From positions 2,242,001-2,306,000 of the forward strand of contig NZ_CP127294.1 of the NCBI RefSeq assembly GCF_030285625.1: a stretch of 64,000 nt of DNA, in the 5' to 3' direction. A model generated the notes under the pieces. That model searched no databases and was not told where the DNA came from. It saw nothing but the letters and a program-made list of their open reading frames with translations. Positions 8,109 to 17,198 of the stretch are shown in pieces. Source of the DNA: Amycolatopsis sp. 2-15 (GTDB lineage Bacteria; Actinomycetota; Actinomycetes; Mycobacteriales; Pseudonocardiaceae). Every line of letters begins with the position of its first letter. Position 1 is the stretch's first letter. Both the position numbers and the translations under genes were made by a program.

Positions 8109-9233
8109 CTAGCCACTCACGAGCTTGGTTCCGATGTCGCGCAGACCTTCGAGGTCGTGCACGTCACCGGCCAACGCCGGCACTCGCACCAGCGGCACTT
8201 CGGGATGTGCTTTCGTGAACCGCGCCAGCAGCCGGTTCTCCCGCTCGGCCAGCGCCACGCGGTCGGCGTGCAGCCGCAGCACGGCCTCGGCCAGCGGCGC
8301 GCTCGTGTCGCCCTTCTGCAGCGACTCCGCGGCCGCGATCGCCTCCGACGCCGAAAGCGACGCGAGCACCGGGTGCGTCCGGTTCGCGACGAGTCCCGCG
8401 AGCGGCATCGACTCACCCGCGAGCCGCTCGACGAAGTACGAAGCTTCGCGCAGCGCGTCCGGCTCCGGCGCGGCGATCACGAGAAACGACGTGCCGCTGG
8501 AGCGCAGCAGCTCCGCCGTCTTGCGCGCCCGCTCGCGGAACCCGCCGAACATGCTGTCGAAGGCCTGCATGAACGCCGACGCGTCGGCCAGCAGCTGCCC
8601 GCCGATGATCGTCGAAACGGCCTTGGCGAACATCGAGAAGCCCGCGCTGACCACCTTGCGCAGCCCCCAGCCGCCCGCCTTCGCGGGGCCGGTCAGCAGC
8701 CGGATCATGCGGCCGTCGAGCGCGCTGGACAGGCGCGTCGGCGCGTCCAGGAAGTCGAGCGCCGAACGGCTCGGGGGCGTGTCGACGATGATCAGGTCCC
8801 AGTCGTCGGTGGCGGCGAGCTGGCCCAGCTTCTCCATCGCCATGTACTCCTGCGTGCCGGAGAACGACGTGGAAATGGTCTGGTAGAAGGGGTTCTGCAG
8901 CAGCTGCTCGGCGCGTTCGGGGCCGGCGTGCACGCGCACCATGTCGTCGAACGTGCGGCGCATGTCGAGCATCATCGCCCACAGCTCGCCCTTGGGCTCG
9001 AACCCTTCCACCTGCACCTGACGCGGATGGTTGCCCAGCTCACGCAGGCCCAGCGCCTGCGCCAGCCGGCGCGCCGGGTCGATGGTCAGGACCACCGTCT
9101 GCCGGCCGCGCTCGGCCGCACGCAACGCGAGCGCCGCCGCGGTGGTCGTCTTGCCGACGCCGCCGGAGCCGCAGCACACGATCACGCGGCTCTCCGGGTC
9201 GTCGAGCAGGGCGTCGACGTCGATCAGCGTCAT
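8109..9233 (-). CDS. Get3/ArsA-like ATPase, second of a pair (Rv3680-type)
   Basis: 374 residues from ATG 9233, whose A is shared with the stop of the preceding ATPase gene (TGATG), so the two are translationally coupled. Walker A is [10 protein letters not shown] near residue 20; the signature lysine of the deviant Walker A (KGGxGKT) is replaced by Ser. Switch II-like [13 protein letters not shown] follows. The ArsA/Get3 family uses ATP-driven dimer closure to chaperone tail-anchored membrane proteins or, in some members, oxyanions. The M. tuberculosis counterparts Rv3679/Rv3680 have been described as Get3-like (BagA/BagB). Loss of the signature lysine here and its retention in the partner suggest a heterodimer with one regular and one altered site, which is an inference. 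Confidence 0.85.
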   Translation of the reverse strand: MTLIDVDALLDDPESRVIVCCGSGGVGKTTTAAALALRAAERGRQTVVLTIDPARRLAQALGLRELGNHPRQVQVEGFEPKGELWAMMLDMRRTFDDMVRVHAGPERAEQLLQNPFYQTISTSFSGTQEYMAMEKLGQLAATDDWDLIIVDTPPSRSALDFLDAPTRLSSALDGRMIRLLTGPAKAGGWGLRKVVSAGFSMFAKAVSTIIGGQLLADASAFMQAFDSMFGGFRERARKTAELLRSSGTSFLVIAAPEPDALREASYFVERLAGESMPLAGLVANRTHPVLASLSASEAIAAAESLQKGDTSAPLAEAVLRLHADRVALAERENRLLARFTKAHPEVPLVRVPALAGDVHDLEGLRDIGTKLVSG

Positions 9234-10237
9234 CAGCGCACCCCCTGGTCCAGCAACGCTTCCGCGAGGTCGTAGAGCGACGCGACGTCGACGCCGTCGG
9301 TGACCTCCGGCAGCTCCAGTGTCGGCAGGTCCGCCTCGGCGAGCTGCTCGCGGGACCGCTGCTCCGCGGCCACTCGCACGGCGTGCTCCACGGTCTCCTC
9401 CACCAGAGCCTCGAGCGTGTCGTCCGGCAGCTTCAGCCCGGCGGAGGCGAGGCCGGAGCGCACGCGGCCGGCGTCGACGCGGCCGTCGGCGGCCGCCGTG
9501 ACGGAACGCGCGGGCAGGCGCGGCGGGCGCACGCGGTTCACCAGCACGGCGCCCGGGCGCAGATCGGCGCCGTCGAGCTCCGCCACGGCCTCCACGGTCT
9601 CGCGCACCGGCATCTCCTCCAGCAGCGTGGTGAGGTGGATGGCGGTCTCGCCCGAGTGCAGCAGCCGCACGACGCCGTCGGCCTGGCCGCGGATCGGGCC
9701 GGTCTTGGCGAGGTCGGTCAGGGCCTTGGTGACGTCGAGGAACTTGACCACGCGACCGGTGGGCGGCGAGTCGACCACCACGGCGTCGTAGGTGTGGCGG
9801 CCGTCGGACTCCGTGCGGCCCACGCACTCCTTGATCTTCCCGGTGAGCAGGACGTCACGCAGGCCCGGCGCGAGCGTGGTCGCGAACTCGATCGCGCCCA
9901 TCCGCCGCAGCGTCCGGCCGGCGAAGCCCAGGTTGTAGAACATCTCGAAGTACTCGAGCAGCGCGGCCTCGACGTCGATGTGCAGCGCGCGCAGTTCGCC
10001 CCCGCCGGGGACGGACGCGATGCGCTGCTCCGCGTACGGCAGTGGCTCCGTGTCGAAGAGCTGGGCGATGCCCTGGCGGCCCTCGACCTCGATCAGCAGC
10101 ACCCGGCGGCCCTCGCGCGCGAGGGCCAGGCCCAGCGCCGCCGCGAGGGTGGTCTTGCCGGTGCCGCCCTTGCCGGTGACGAAGTGCAGCCGGGCCCGGG
10201 TGAGCTCGTCGGGCCAGCCGGCGGAGGGTGTGGTCAC
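9233..10237 (-). CDS. Get3/ArsA-like ATPase, first of a pair (Rv3679-type)
   Basis: 334 residues from GTG 10237. The P-loop [16 protein letters not shown] (residues 21-36) keeps the signature lysine of deviant Walker A ATPases. [13 protein letters not shown] matches the switch II region. The C-terminal third is alpha-helical and acidic ([17 protein letters not shown]), where client-binding helices lie in Get3. It is the first member of the coupled pair with the gene ending at 8109. An 82-residue membrane protein ends 22 bases upstream on the same strand and may be co-transcribed. A cytoplasmic chaperone-like role is known for the family; the client is unknown. Confidence 0.85.
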   Translation of the reverse strand: MTTPSAGWPDELTRARLHFVTGKGGTGKTTLAAALGLALAREGRRVLLIEVEGRQGIAQLFDTEPLPYAEQRIASVPGGGELRALHIDVEAALLEYFEMFYNLGFAGRTLRRMGAIEFATTLAPGLRDVLLTGKIKECVGRTESDGRHTYDAVVVDSPPTGRVVKFLDVTKALTDLAKTGPIRGQADGVVRLLHSGETAIHLTTLLEEMPVRETVEAVAELDGADLRPGAVLVNRVRPPRLPARSVTAAADGRVDAGRVRSGLASAGLKLPDDTLEALVEETVEHAVRVAAEQRSREQLAEADLPTLELPEVTDGVDVASLYDLAEALLDQGVR

Positions 10238-10259
10238 ACCGTCAACACTAAACCGGCGC

Positions 10260-10508
10260 TCAGCTGGCGAGCACCATGACGCCGACCGCAGCCGCGACCA
10301 CGGCGACGAGGATCCAGGTGAGCGCGCCGGGCAGCACGGTGAGCGTGAGCACGGCCACCACCACCAGCGCCGTGAACGTGATCGCGCCGGCGATCGCGAC
10401 CCGGGCCGAGCTGTTCACGTGGTCGCGTACCTTGGCCATCACCACGAGCACGAGCGGCAGCCCGGCCGCGGCGAGCAAGGCGGTCGCGACGATCCGCCAC
10501 GTCTCCAC
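10260..10508 (-). CDS. Small integral membrane protein
   Basis: 82 residues from GTG 10508. Two strongly hydrophobic spans (residues about 5-25 and 36-80, the latter long enough for two helices) are separated by a short polar segment VRDHVNSSAR. No family recognised. Its 22-bp distance to the Get3-like pair on the same strand suggests co-transcription, and a tiny membrane protein is a plausible client or anchor of those ATPases, though nothing in the sequence proves it. Confidence 0.6.
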   Translation of the reverse strand: METWRIVATALLAAAGLPLVLVVMAKVRDHVNSSARVAIAGAITFTALVVVAVLTLTVLPGALTWILVAVVAAAVGVMVLAS

Positions 10509-10670
10509 ACCCCCACGCTAGCGAGTGCCGAAGGTGTGAAGTGGACCACATTCGCTGACGGTCGGTGAGTCGTTCACCTGGACGGGTGCACCTGTGTTCC
10601 CCTGAGCGGCCCTGCCGTTGGACGGCGGTGGCCATGACCGCGCTTGCCCGCTTGGCTACGCTCCCCGGTC

Positions 10671-10832
10671 ATGAGCGCCACCAAATGGGAGTACGCGACC
10701 GTCCCCCTGCTGATCCACGCGACGAAGCAGATCCTCGACCAGTGGGGCGAGGACGGCTGGGAGCTGGTCACCGTGCTCCCGAACCCGAGCGGCGAGCAGC
10801 ACGTCGCGTACCTCAAGCGCCCGAAGAACTGA
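10671..10832 (+). CDS. DUF4177-like small protein
   Basis: 53 residues from ATG 10671. MSATKWEYATVPLL and the conserved WGEDGWELVTVLP followed by YLKRPK are the signature of the DUF4177 fold. It stands directly before ridA, where M. tuberculosis has the small gene Rv3678A. The upstream sequence atgacc-17 bases-tacgct ends about seven bases before the ATG, compatible with a nearly leaderless transcript. Function unknown. Confidence 0.8.
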   Translation: MSATKWEYATVPLLIHATKQILDQWGEDGWELVTVLPNPSGEQHVAYLKRPKN

Positions 10833-10843
10833 GGGGACCCGTC

Positions 10844-11299
10844 GTGACCTGGACTTCCCGGCTCGCCGAGCTCGGCATCGAACTGCCCGGCGTCGCCGCG
10901 CCGCTGGCCGCCTACGTGCCGGCCGTGCAGAGCGGCTCGCACGTCTACACCTCCGGCCAGCTGCCTTTCGTCGACGGCACGCTCGCCGCGACCGGCAAGG
11001 TCGGCGCCGAGGTCAGCCCCGAAGAGGCCAAGGGCCACGCCCGCACGGCCGTGCTCAACGCGCTGGCCGCGGTGCACGCGCTCGTGGGCATCGACTCGGT
11101 GACGCGGATCGTGAAGGTGGTCGGCTTCGTCGCGTCCGCGGAGGGCTTCACCGGCCAGCCCGCGGTGATCAACGGCGCGTCCGAGCTCCTCGGCGAGATC
11201 TTCGGCGACGCGGGCAAGCACGCACGCTCGGCCGTCGGCGTCGCGGAGCTGCCCATCGGGGCGCCCGTGGAGGTCGAACTGATCGTGGAGGTGAAGTGA
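10844..11299 (+). CDS. RidA-family protein (YjgF/Rv3678c-type)
   Basis: 151 residues from GTG 10844, with gaggggac seven bases upstream. It has the RidA fold pattern: YTSGQLPFVDG near residues 36-46, ALAAVHALVGIDSVTRIVKVVGFV, and the C-terminal GAPVEVELIVEVK. RidA proteins hydrolyse reactive enamine/imine intermediates released by PLP enzymes. The usual catalytic Arg sits in an RxAVGVxxLP-like stretch, here ARSAVGVAELPIGAPVEVE. The subgroup is the longer actinobacterial type. The stop overlaps the ATG of the next gene (TGATG), so the two are coupled. Confidence 0.85.
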   Translation: MTWTSRLAELGIELPGVAAPLAAYVPAVQSGSHVYTSGQLPFVDGTLAATGKVGAEVSPEEAKGHARTAVLNALAAVHALVGIDSVTRIVKVVGFVASAEGFTGQPAVINGASELLGEIFGDAGKHARSAVGVAELPIGAPVEVELIVEVK

Positions 11300-11928
11300 T
11301 GGACCCCGACATCGAACAGTCCCTGCACGAGCTGCTGATCCGGCTCGCGGGGCGCACACCCGACCAGCTCCTGTGGCGGTTCCGCGACTGGCTGGGCGAG
11401 GGCGCGATGGGCACGCTCGCGCGCACCCTGCCCAGGTCTTTGCTTAAGCACAGGATCGATCTGGACCAAACCGAGTACCGCCTGCTCGTCGCCGGTCTGA
11501 TCCCGCACGGCGCCGACTGGCACCAGGTGAGTTCCACCCTGGGGGTAGACGACGTCACCGAGACCAGGTACACATTCACACCGAGTGCGCCCGAATGGGT
11601 GAACTCGGTCGACTCTGTGTCCGTCTTGCTCCACGCAACGTTGCGAGGACGCGCGGATGTGGGGGAAGTGCGGCAAAGCTGGCGACACCTCGGTGTGGTC
11701 GGTGAGGGTGGGGCCAAGCGAGTCCTGCTGGTGACGGCGACGTCCGGGCTGCCGAGGCTCACCGGCGAACTGCAGCGCGTGCTGCGGGTGCTGGGGGACG
11801 AGGAACCGAGCGTCGAGGTCATCCCACCGCGCTTCGACCTTCCCGGGTACCACCGGGCCGCGCTCGCCAATTCCGAGCTGGTCTGCGTCGGCGCCGCGGG
11901 TTCCGGTAATCGACTCGTCGCCGCTTAA
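11299..11928 (+). CDS. Conserved hypothetical protein coupled to RidA
   Basis: 209 residues from ATG 11299, overlapping the ridA stop by one base. I do not recognise a family. The N-terminal 60 residues are helical (ESLHELLIRLAG-like start, LLWRFRDWLGEGAMG), the middle contains DVTETRYTFTPSAPEW, and the C-terminal part looks like a Rossmann-type strand-helix pattern (KRVLLVTATSGLPRLTGELQ). No signal peptide or membrane segment. The continuous direction and tight spacing place it in the transcript running from 10671 to 13108. Confidence 0.7.
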   Translation: MDPDIEQSLHELLIRLAGRTPDQLLWRFRDWLGEGAMGTLARTLPRSLLKHRIDLDQTEYRLLVAGLIPHGADWHQVSSTLGVDDVTETRYTFTPSAPEWVNSVDSVSVLLHATLRGRADVGEVRQSWRHLGVVGEGGAKRVLLVTATSGLPRLTGELQRVLRVLGDEEPSVEVIPPRFDLPGYHRAALANSELVCVGAAGSGNRLVAA

Positions 11929-11965
11929 CGCTCGAGCCGCCAGGCGAGCTGGGAGGAGCAGAGCA

Positions 11966-13108
11966 ATGGTGGAGGTTCACGAAGGCCCGCCCATGGACGG
12001 GTTCTCGGTGCCCCTGCGCCTGCACAACTTGTTGCTGGCCCTGGCGGGCCGCATCGACGACAGCGCGCTCACCGAAGCGCGCGAGCTGATCGCCCGCGCG
12101 CACATCGACGAAGCGGTGGAACTGACGACCGGCACGCTCATCGCGGGCCGGATCTCCGTCAGCTCGGCCGAGCAGCGCGAGCTGGCACTGGTGCTTGAGA
12201 TGAGCCGGTCGGACGCCACCCTCGCCAACGACCTGCTGGTCGACGAGGCCGAACAGGTCCACAGCCACCGCTTCACCGGCGACAACCAGCCGGAGTTCGG
12301 GCTGGCCGAGGCGCTCGATCGCACCCTGCAGGTGCTGCCGGACGTCCGCTCGGTGCACGCGGTGTGGCGCAACACCCCGGCGGGTTCCGTGCCGGGTGCG
12401 CTGCCGCAGCGCGTGGTGCTGGTGGAGCTGGGCCCGGAGGGCAACCCGCCCGCGGTTGCGTTCCGCGTCGACACCGCCCTGCGCCGCGCAGGCATCCGCT
12501 CCGTCGTCGAGGTCAGCGGCCCGGGTGTCGCGCGGTCGGCGTACCACCAGTCGGCCGCGTCCGTCGCCACTCCGGTGTGGGTCACCGGCGCCACGCACAC
12601 GACGACCTCGGACTACCGGCCCGAGCCGGTCGTGACTCCGCCGCAGCCGGCGCCCGCACCCACCCCGGTGCCGACGCCCGTGGTGGAACCGGTGGTGATG
12701 GAGGCCCCGAGCCGGCACAGCATCCGGCAGGCGCCCGAGGCCGTCGCCCCCGTGGTGCCGATCGTGCAGAACGCGCCCACCCCGCCGGTGGACAACTCGC
12801 GCAAGTCGCGGTCGGAGACGCGCGCCGAGCGCACCGCCGACCTGACGCCGGCCGAGGTCGCCCAGCTGCGCCAGGCGCTCGCGGAGGACCCGGAGAAGGG
12901 CCGCGAGATCGCCGCGGGCAAGCCGAGCATGCACGAGGTCGTAGAGCTGCCGGCGCTGGATCTGGACGACCCGAGCCTGTCGGAGCGCGACCGCGCGCTG
13001 CTGCGGGAGCTGCACGAGGAGCTGGCCGAGCGCGAACGCGCCGAGGCCGCCCGGCTGCGGCTCAACGGTGCGTCCCGTTCGGGTGGCGACCGCTGGTCGT
13101 CGTCCTGA
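11966..13108 (+). CDS. Conserved hypothetical protein with Pro-rich linker
   Basis: 380 residues from ATG 11966, preceded by gggaggagcag, a strong ribosome site. Residues 1-200 form an ordered alpha/beta region (RLHNLLLALAGRIDD, LVLEMSRSDATLANDLL, RVVLVELGPEG). A proline- and valine-rich linker of about 80 residues follows (PPQPAPAPTPVPTPVVEPV), then a charged helical tail rich in Glu and Arg (SERDRALLRELHEELAERE) likely to be a coiled coil. No signal peptide. No known family; the architecture suggests a scaffold that joins a globular domain to a coiled coil. It is followed by a hairpin at 13126. Confidence 0.7.
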   Translation: MVEVHEGPPMDGFSVPLRLHNLLLALAGRIDDSALTEARELIARAHIDEAVELTTGTLIAGRISVSSAEQRELALVLEMSRSDATLANDLLVDEAEQVHSHRFTGDNQPEFGLAEALDRTLQVLPDVRSVHAVWRNTPAGSVPGALPQRVVLVELGPEGNPPAVAFRVDTALRRAGIRSVVEVSGPGVARSAYHQSAASVATPVWVTGATHTTTSDYRPEPVVTPPQPAPAPTPVPTPVVEPVVMEAPSRHSIRQAPEAVAPVVPIVQNAPTPPVDNSRKSRSETRAERTADLTPAEVAQLRQALAEDPEKGREIAAGKPSMHEVVELPALDLDDPSLSERDRALLRELHEELAERERAEAARLRLNGASRSGGDRWSSS

Positions 13109-13125
13109 GGTTCTGACGTTTGATC

Positions 13126-13158
13126 GCAGCCCCGGGCCCCTTGTGGGTCCGGGGCTGC
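13126..13158 (+). terminator. Hairpin after the ridA operon
   Basis: Perfect 10-bp stem gcagccccgg / ccggggctgc with a 13-base loop, 18 bases after the preceding stop codon. No T-run follows. A 12-bp palindrome gtgacatgtcac lies just beyond at 13168-13179, before the next gene. Confidence 0.5.
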
Positions 13159-13222
13159 GGTGCGTCGGTGACATGTCACAACTTGTGGGCGTGAGGTCAC
13201 GGGCGCGAGGTATGTTGCCTCG

Positions 13223-14047
13223 GTGGATCGGCCGCGTGAGTTCCTTTTCGACATCCCCGTGGGGGCCGGAGTCAGCACGAGGGCGAACGCCGACGGCCCG
13301 CCCGTGAAGCCCAAGGACGCCGCCACGGTGATCCTCACCCGCGACGGCGCGGACGGGCTCGAAGTCTTCCTGCAGCACCGCGTGAAGGGCATGCCCTTCG
13401 CCGGCGGCATGACCGTGTTCCCCGGCGGCGGGGTGGATCCGCGCGACGCCGACACGTCCGTCGCGTGGGCCGGACCGCCGCCGAGCTGGTGGGCCGGGCA
13501 GTTCGCGTGCGACGAGAGCCTCGCCCGCGCGCTCGTGTGCGCCGCGGTGCGCGAGACGTTCGAGGAGTCCGGCGTGCTGCTGGCGGGCACGCAGGACGCG
13601 GTGGTCGCCGACGTCGCGCCGTACGCCGAAGCGCGGAAAGCCCTGGAGAGCCGGGAAATCTCGCTCGCCGCGTTCCTCGCCGACGCCCGGCTGACGCTGC
13701 GCGCGGACCTGCTGCGGCCGTTCGCCCACTGGGTCACGCCGCCGCAGGAATCCCGCCGCTACGACACCCGCTTCTTCTCCGCGAAGCTGCCCGAAGGCCA
13801 GCGCGCGGACGGCGCGACGTCCGAGGCGCTCGCCACGGGCTGGCAGCGCCCGTCGGCCGCGATCGGCGACGCGCGCGATGGCCGCCGCATGCTGATGCCC
13901 CCTACTTGGCTCACGCTCGTCGAGATCGACGAGTTCGCCACGGCCGAAGCCCTGCTGGCCGCACCGCGCGAGATCGTGCGGACCATGCCGACGCTCATCA
14001 AGGAAGGTGACCGCTTCCGCGTCGTCCTCGACCCGACGGAGGTCTGA
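13223..14047 (+). CDS. NUDIX hydrolase
   Basis: 274 residues from GTG 13223. The Nudix box is split: GGGVDPRDAD near residue 72, then after an insertion of about 35 residues the catalytic AAVRETFEESGV near 116-127, with the metal-binding Glu pair in EESG. This matches the long actinobacterial NUDT7/NUDT19-like group, which cleaves diphosphate linkages in CoA derivatives or nucleotides; the exact substrate cannot be assigned. It lies three bases before the MBL-fold gene, and the two share direction with the glutaredoxin, forming a three-gene operon that ends at the terminator at 15086. TATGTT six bases before the start hints at a leaderless transcript. Confidence 0.85.
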   Translation: MDRPREFLFDIPVGAGVSTRANADGPPVKPKDAATVILTRDGADGLEVFLQHRVKGMPFAGGMTVFPGGGVDPRDADTSVAWAGPPPSWWAGQFACDESLARALVCAAVRETFEESGVLLAGTQDAVVADVAPYAEARKALESREISLAAFLADARLTLRADLLRPFAHWVTPPQESRRYDTRFFSAKLPEGQRADGATSEALATGWQRPSAAIGDARDGRRMLMPPTWLTLVEIDEFATAEALLAAPREIVRTMPTLIKEGDRFRVVLDPTEV

Positions 14048-14050
14048 CCG

Positions 14051-14824
14051 GTGACTGCTCCCGCGTACGGTGTGCTTCGCCGCGTCTCCGAGACCGCGCA
14101 GGTGCTGCTGGAGAACAACCCGTCCACGATGACGCTCGAGGGCACGAACAGCTGGGTCCTGCGTGGTCCGGACGCGTCGGCCGCCGTGGTCGTCGACCCC
14201 GGCTACCGCGACCTGGAGCACCTGGAGAAGCTCGCGGCCGTCGATGCCGTGGAGCTCGTGGTGCTGACCCACCACCACCCCGACCACGCCGAGGGCGCGC
14301 CGTGGTTCGCCGAGGGCGTGGGTGCTCCGATCCGGGCGTTCGACGCTTCGCTGTGCGTCGGCGCTCCGGCCTTGGCCGACGGTGAGGTGTTCACCGCGGG
14401 CGGGCTCGAGTTCCGCGTGCTGCACACTCCCGGGCACACCGACGACTCCGTGTCCCTGCATGTCGCGGGCCAGATCCTGACCGGCGACACGATCCTCGGG
14501 CGCGGCACGACCGTGCTCAAGGACCTCGGCGACTACCTGAGGTCGCTGCGCAAGCTCATCGAGCTGCCCGACGGCACACCCGGCCTGCCCGGCCACGGCC
14601 CGGAGCTCGCCGATCTGCCCGCGACCGCGCGCGAATACCTGGCCCACCGGGAACAGCGGCTGGATCAGGTGCGTTCCGCCTTGAAGGTGCTCGGGGCAGA
14701 CGCGTCGCCGCGACAGGTGGTCGAGGTGGTCTACGCGGACGTCGACCGGGCGCTGTGGGCGCCTGCCGAACTGAGCGTGCGGGCGCAGCTGGACTACCTA
14801 CGTGCTTCGGAGGACGGGCGATGA
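14051..14824 (+). CDS. MBL-fold metallohydrolase (Rv3677c/LACTB2-like)
   Basis: 257 residues from GTG 14051. The zinc motif THHHPDH (HxHxDH, about residue 75), HTPGHTDDS (second metal His) and GDTILGRGTT (bridging Asp) are all present. A C-terminal helical region starting around 190 (ATAREYLAHREQR, RQVVEVVYADV) is that of LACTB2-like hydrolases, some of which act on RNA or thioesters. In M. tuberculosis the equivalent Rv3677c also lies next to crp. The stop overlaps the ATG of the glutaredoxin gene (ATGA). Confidence 0.88.
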   Translation: MTAPAYGVLRRVSETAQVLLENNPSTMTLEGTNSWVLRGPDASAAVVVDPGYRDLEHLEKLAAVDAVELVVLTHHHPDHAEGAPWFAEGVGAPIRAFDASLCVGAPALADGEVFTAGGLEFRVLHTPGHTDDSVSLHVAGQILTGDTILGRGTTVLKDLGDYLRSLRKLIELPDGTPGLPGHGPELADLPATAREYLAHREQRLDQVRSALKVLGADASPRQVVEVVYADVDRALWAPAELSVRAQLDYLRASEDGR

Positions 14825-15075
14825 GTGACGTCGAGGTCGAGTTCTACTGGCGGCCGGGCTGCGGCTTCTGCGCGGCGCTGCGGCGGCCGCTGATGGCGAG
14901 CGGCCTGAACGTCAAGGAGATCAACATCTGGGAGGAGCCGGGGGCGGCCGAGCGCGTGCGCGAGGTGGCCAACGGCAACGAAACCGTGCCGACGGTGATC
15001 GTCGGGTCGACCGCGATGGTGAACCCGTCGTTCGCCGAGGTCGAGGCGGCGGTGAAGGCGGCTTCGGCGGCCTGA
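14821..15075 (+). CDS. Glutaredoxin-like protein, mycoredoxin type
   Basis: 84 residues from ATG 14821, overlapping the MBL gene by four bases. Thioredoxin fold with the redox motif in WRPGCGFCAALRR (C17, C20), the cis-Pro loop ETVPTVIVG and a C-terminal helix. Actinobacteria lack glutathione and use mycothiol, and mycoredoxins of this size reduce mycothiolated proteins; the subfamily call is by size and motif. It is the last gene before the strong terminator. Confidence 0.88.
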   Translation: MSDVEVEFYWRPGCGFCAALRRPLMASGLNVKEINIWEEPGAAERVREVANGNETVPTVIVGSTAMVNPSFAEVEAAVKAASAA

Positions 15076-15085
15076 CGGTTGGCTC

Positions 15086-15121
15086 AGGGCCGCTCACCGG
15101 GACTGGTGAGCGGCCCTTTTT
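15086..15121 (+). terminator. Rho-independent terminator
   Basis: Perfect 13-bp stem agggccgctcacc / ggtgagcggccct with a 6-base loop followed by TTTTT. It ends the NUDIX-MBL-glutaredoxin transcript 10 bases after its last stop and also lies just beyond the esterase gene that ends at 15127 on the other strand. Confidence 0.88.
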
Positions 15122-15126
15122 CGTGG

Positions 15127-16341
15127 TCAGAACCCAGTGAGCAGCGGGGTGTCGATCGTCGGGCGTTCGCCGTGGAGGAACGCGGTCCAGATCCGGCGGA
15201 GATCGTCGACATCGGTCAGGTCGGCGGGGGCGCCTTCGAGCAGCGCCGCTCCCCGCGCGCGGTCCTGGGTGCCGAAAAGGAACCCGACATCGACGCAGTG
15301 GCTGGCGCCGTAACGGTTGCCCGGGGCAGCCCAGTCGAAGCGCATCAGCGTGGCGTCCGGGCCGAACTGCTTCGCCAGCCGTGGCAGGTCGCCGCTGAAG
15401 AACTTGGCCGTGTACTCGTCGACCTCCTCCTGCGGCGCGGTCACGTTGTAGATGCGGGTCTCGTCGCGGGTCCAGCTGATCAGTGCCGGTCCGGGACGCA
15501 CGGCGGCGACGAGGTCGTCGGCGACGAGGTCGTGGTCGGCGACCAGCTGGAACGGCGGCGCGATCCGCCACGGCCCCCGGTGCCGCACGGCGAGCTCCGT
15601 CATCCCGCTGAGCAGCTGCTCCGCCGGCAGGGTGATGAGCGCGGGCGCGCGGCTCGGCTCGAGGCCCAGGACCTCGAGGTACTCGGCCGCCCACCCCGCG
15701 GCTTCTTCGGGCGTCTGCGGCGGCATTCCCACGGGCGTGCTCTGCAGCGCGACCTGGTGGACCAGGCCCTGCGCCCGCGGTGCCGACCAGAGCGCGAGCG
15801 CCGACTGCGCGCCCGCCGACTGGCCGCCCAGGGTGACGCGGCCGGGGTCACCGCCGAAGGCCGCGATGTTGTCGCGCACCCATTCCAGCGCCGCGAGCTG
15901 GTCGGCGATCCCGAGGTTCGGCCGGCTGACACCGTCGAGCGCGAGGAACCCGAACACGCTGAGGCGGTAGTTCACCGTGACCACCACGACGTCGGCCTCC
16001 TGCGAGAGCCGGGTGCCGTCGTACCAGTCCTGGCCGCCTGAGCCGGTCACGAAGGCACCGCCGTGGATCCACACGAGCACCGGGCGCGAACCGGTGACGG
16101 ACGGCGTGAAGACGTTGAGCGACAAGCAGTCCTCCGACTGCGCCAGCGTCATCGGCCCGACCACCGCCTCGAGCCGGGACAACGGCTGGATCGCCGCCGG
16201 GCCCGGTTCCAGCGCGTCGCGCACGCCCGTCCACGCGGGTGCTTTTGCCGGCGGCTGGAAACGTTCCTGGTGGGCGTAAGGGATGCCGCGGAACGCGCCG
16301 TTCGCGCCGCGGACCTTGCCGTGGGTGGTCTCGACGATCAT
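15127..16341 (-). CDS. Type B carboxylesterase
   Basis: 404 residues. ATG 16341 is preferred because GGAAAG lies nine bases upstream; a GTG at 16350 overlaps the previous stop but has its purines too close. Signature motifs: EDCLSLNVFTP, the oxyanion-hole IHGGAF (about 94), GGQSAGA with nucleophile Ser (about 170), an acidic residue near the C-terminal third, and His in YGASHCVDVGF. Cytoplasmic (no signal peptide). At about 400 residues it is shorter than the usual 480-550, chiefly in the lid region. It is coupled to the VOC-family gene upstream, under the divergent Lrp-type regulator. Confidence 0.87.
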   Translation of the reverse strand: MIVETTHGKVRGANGAFRGIPYAHQERFQPPAKAPAWTGVRDALEPGPAAIQPLSRLEAVVGPMTLAQSEDCLSLNVFTPSVTGSRPVLVWIHGGAFVTGSGGQDWYDGTRLSQEADVVVVTVNYRLSVFGFLALDGVSRPNLGIADQLAALEWVRDNIAAFGGDPGRVTLGGQSAGAQSALALWSAPRAQGLVHQVALQSTPVGMPPQTPEEAAGWAAEYLEVLGLEPSRAPALITLPAEQLLSGMTELAVRHRGPWRIAPPFQLVADHDLVADDLVAAVRPGPALISWTRDETRIYNVTAPQEEVDEYTAKFFSGDLPRLAKQFGPDATLMRFDWAAPGNRYGASHCVDVGFLFGTQDRARGAALLEGAPADLTDVDDLRRIWTAFLHGERPTIDTPLLTGF

Positions 16342-16346
16342 TGTGT

Positions 16347-17198
16347 TCACCTTTCCACGAAAGCGATTGCCGCACCGCCGGCGTGAGCGGCGGGGACGAA
16401 GAAGCCGCCGCCGCGCAGGTCGACGGTGGGAAGGCCGGCGTCGGCGGCCAGTTTCCTTGCGGGAGTGAGGGTTTCGACGGCGACGGTCTGCGCCGCGAAG
16501 TACGGCAGGCGGGGTGCTTGTTCGCCCGGGAGGACGTCGTCGAGCCGGGTCACGGGGACGAGGTCGAGGCGGCCGGTGCCCATGGCGAAGGAGTTGTTGG
16601 CGGGCTTCTGGCCGAGGATTTGTTCGTAGCGCCGGGTGTAGGCGGACAGGTCGGCGTCGGCGACGACGAGCTGGACGCTGTCGAGACCTTTCGCCGTGTT
16701 GGCGTGGCTGAGGAACTGCGGCTGGAACACGTACTCCGGCGTGAGGTGCTCGGCCGTGTGCAGGATGCCTTCCGGCGTGCGGTCGCGGAGCAGGTGGACG
16801 CTGCGGAACCGCGCGGTGCGGGGTCCTTCGGGGGTGTCGACGTCGCGTTGCAGGGAAAGCACGCCGGACTTCGACAGGCCGGCTTCACGTAGCCGGCGTT
16901 CGGCCGCCTCCGTGTCGGGGACGCCGAAGGACACGCCGTGCAGGCCGTCGCCGCGTGCGACGATCGGCAGCACGTGCCACGGGTCGCCCGCCTTCGCGTC
17001 GACGATGCCGATCAGCTCGACGAACGAGTCGCCGAAGTAGGCGCAGCGGTTGGCCGTGCAGCCGAGCGTCGGCTCGCTGCCGCTGGTGCCCGCGGCGAAG
17101 TGGCGCGACGGCGGGCTGAGGGTGAAGCCGAGCTGCTCGTAGAGCTGCCAGACGCGCTCGTAGCGCTGGGCCAGGAAGACGGTGTGGTCAAGGTTCAT
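16347..17198 (-). CDS. VOC-superfamily (glyoxalase-like) protein
   Basis: 283 residues from ATG 17198 with ggaaaggag upstream. Two glyoxalase-like repeats can be seen: residues 1-130 (MNLDHTVFLAQ, SFVELIGIVD) and 170-280 (GLDSVQLVVADAD, GTGRLDLVPVT). The family binds a metal and includes dioxygenases, isomerases and resistance proteins; this long form with DHTVFL at the start belongs to the Glyoxalase_3-like group of unknown substrate. It is the first gene of a two-gene unit with the esterase and shares a 102-bp divergent gap with the Lrp-type regulator, a likely repressor or activator of the pair. Confidence 0.8.
   Translation of the reverse strand: MNLDHTVFLAQRYERVWQLYEQLGFTLSPPSRHFAAGTSGSEPTLGCTANRCAYFGDSFVELIGIVDAKAGDPWHVLPIVARGDGLHGVSFGVPDTEAAERRLREAGLSKSGVLSLQRDVDTPEGPRTARFRSVHLLRDRTPEGILHTAEHLTPEYVFQPQFLSHANTAKGLDSVQLVVADADLSAYTRRYEQILGQKPANNSFAMGTGRLDLVPVTRLDDVLPGEQAPRLPYFAAQTVAVETLTPARKLAADAGLPTVDLRGGGFFVPAAHAGGAAIAFVER

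Noticed and set aside
13168..13179. gtgacatgtcac as a Crp site
   Set aside because: The two TGA/TCA halves are four, not six, bases apart, so it does not fit the Crp/GlxR consensus; kept only as a palindrome.
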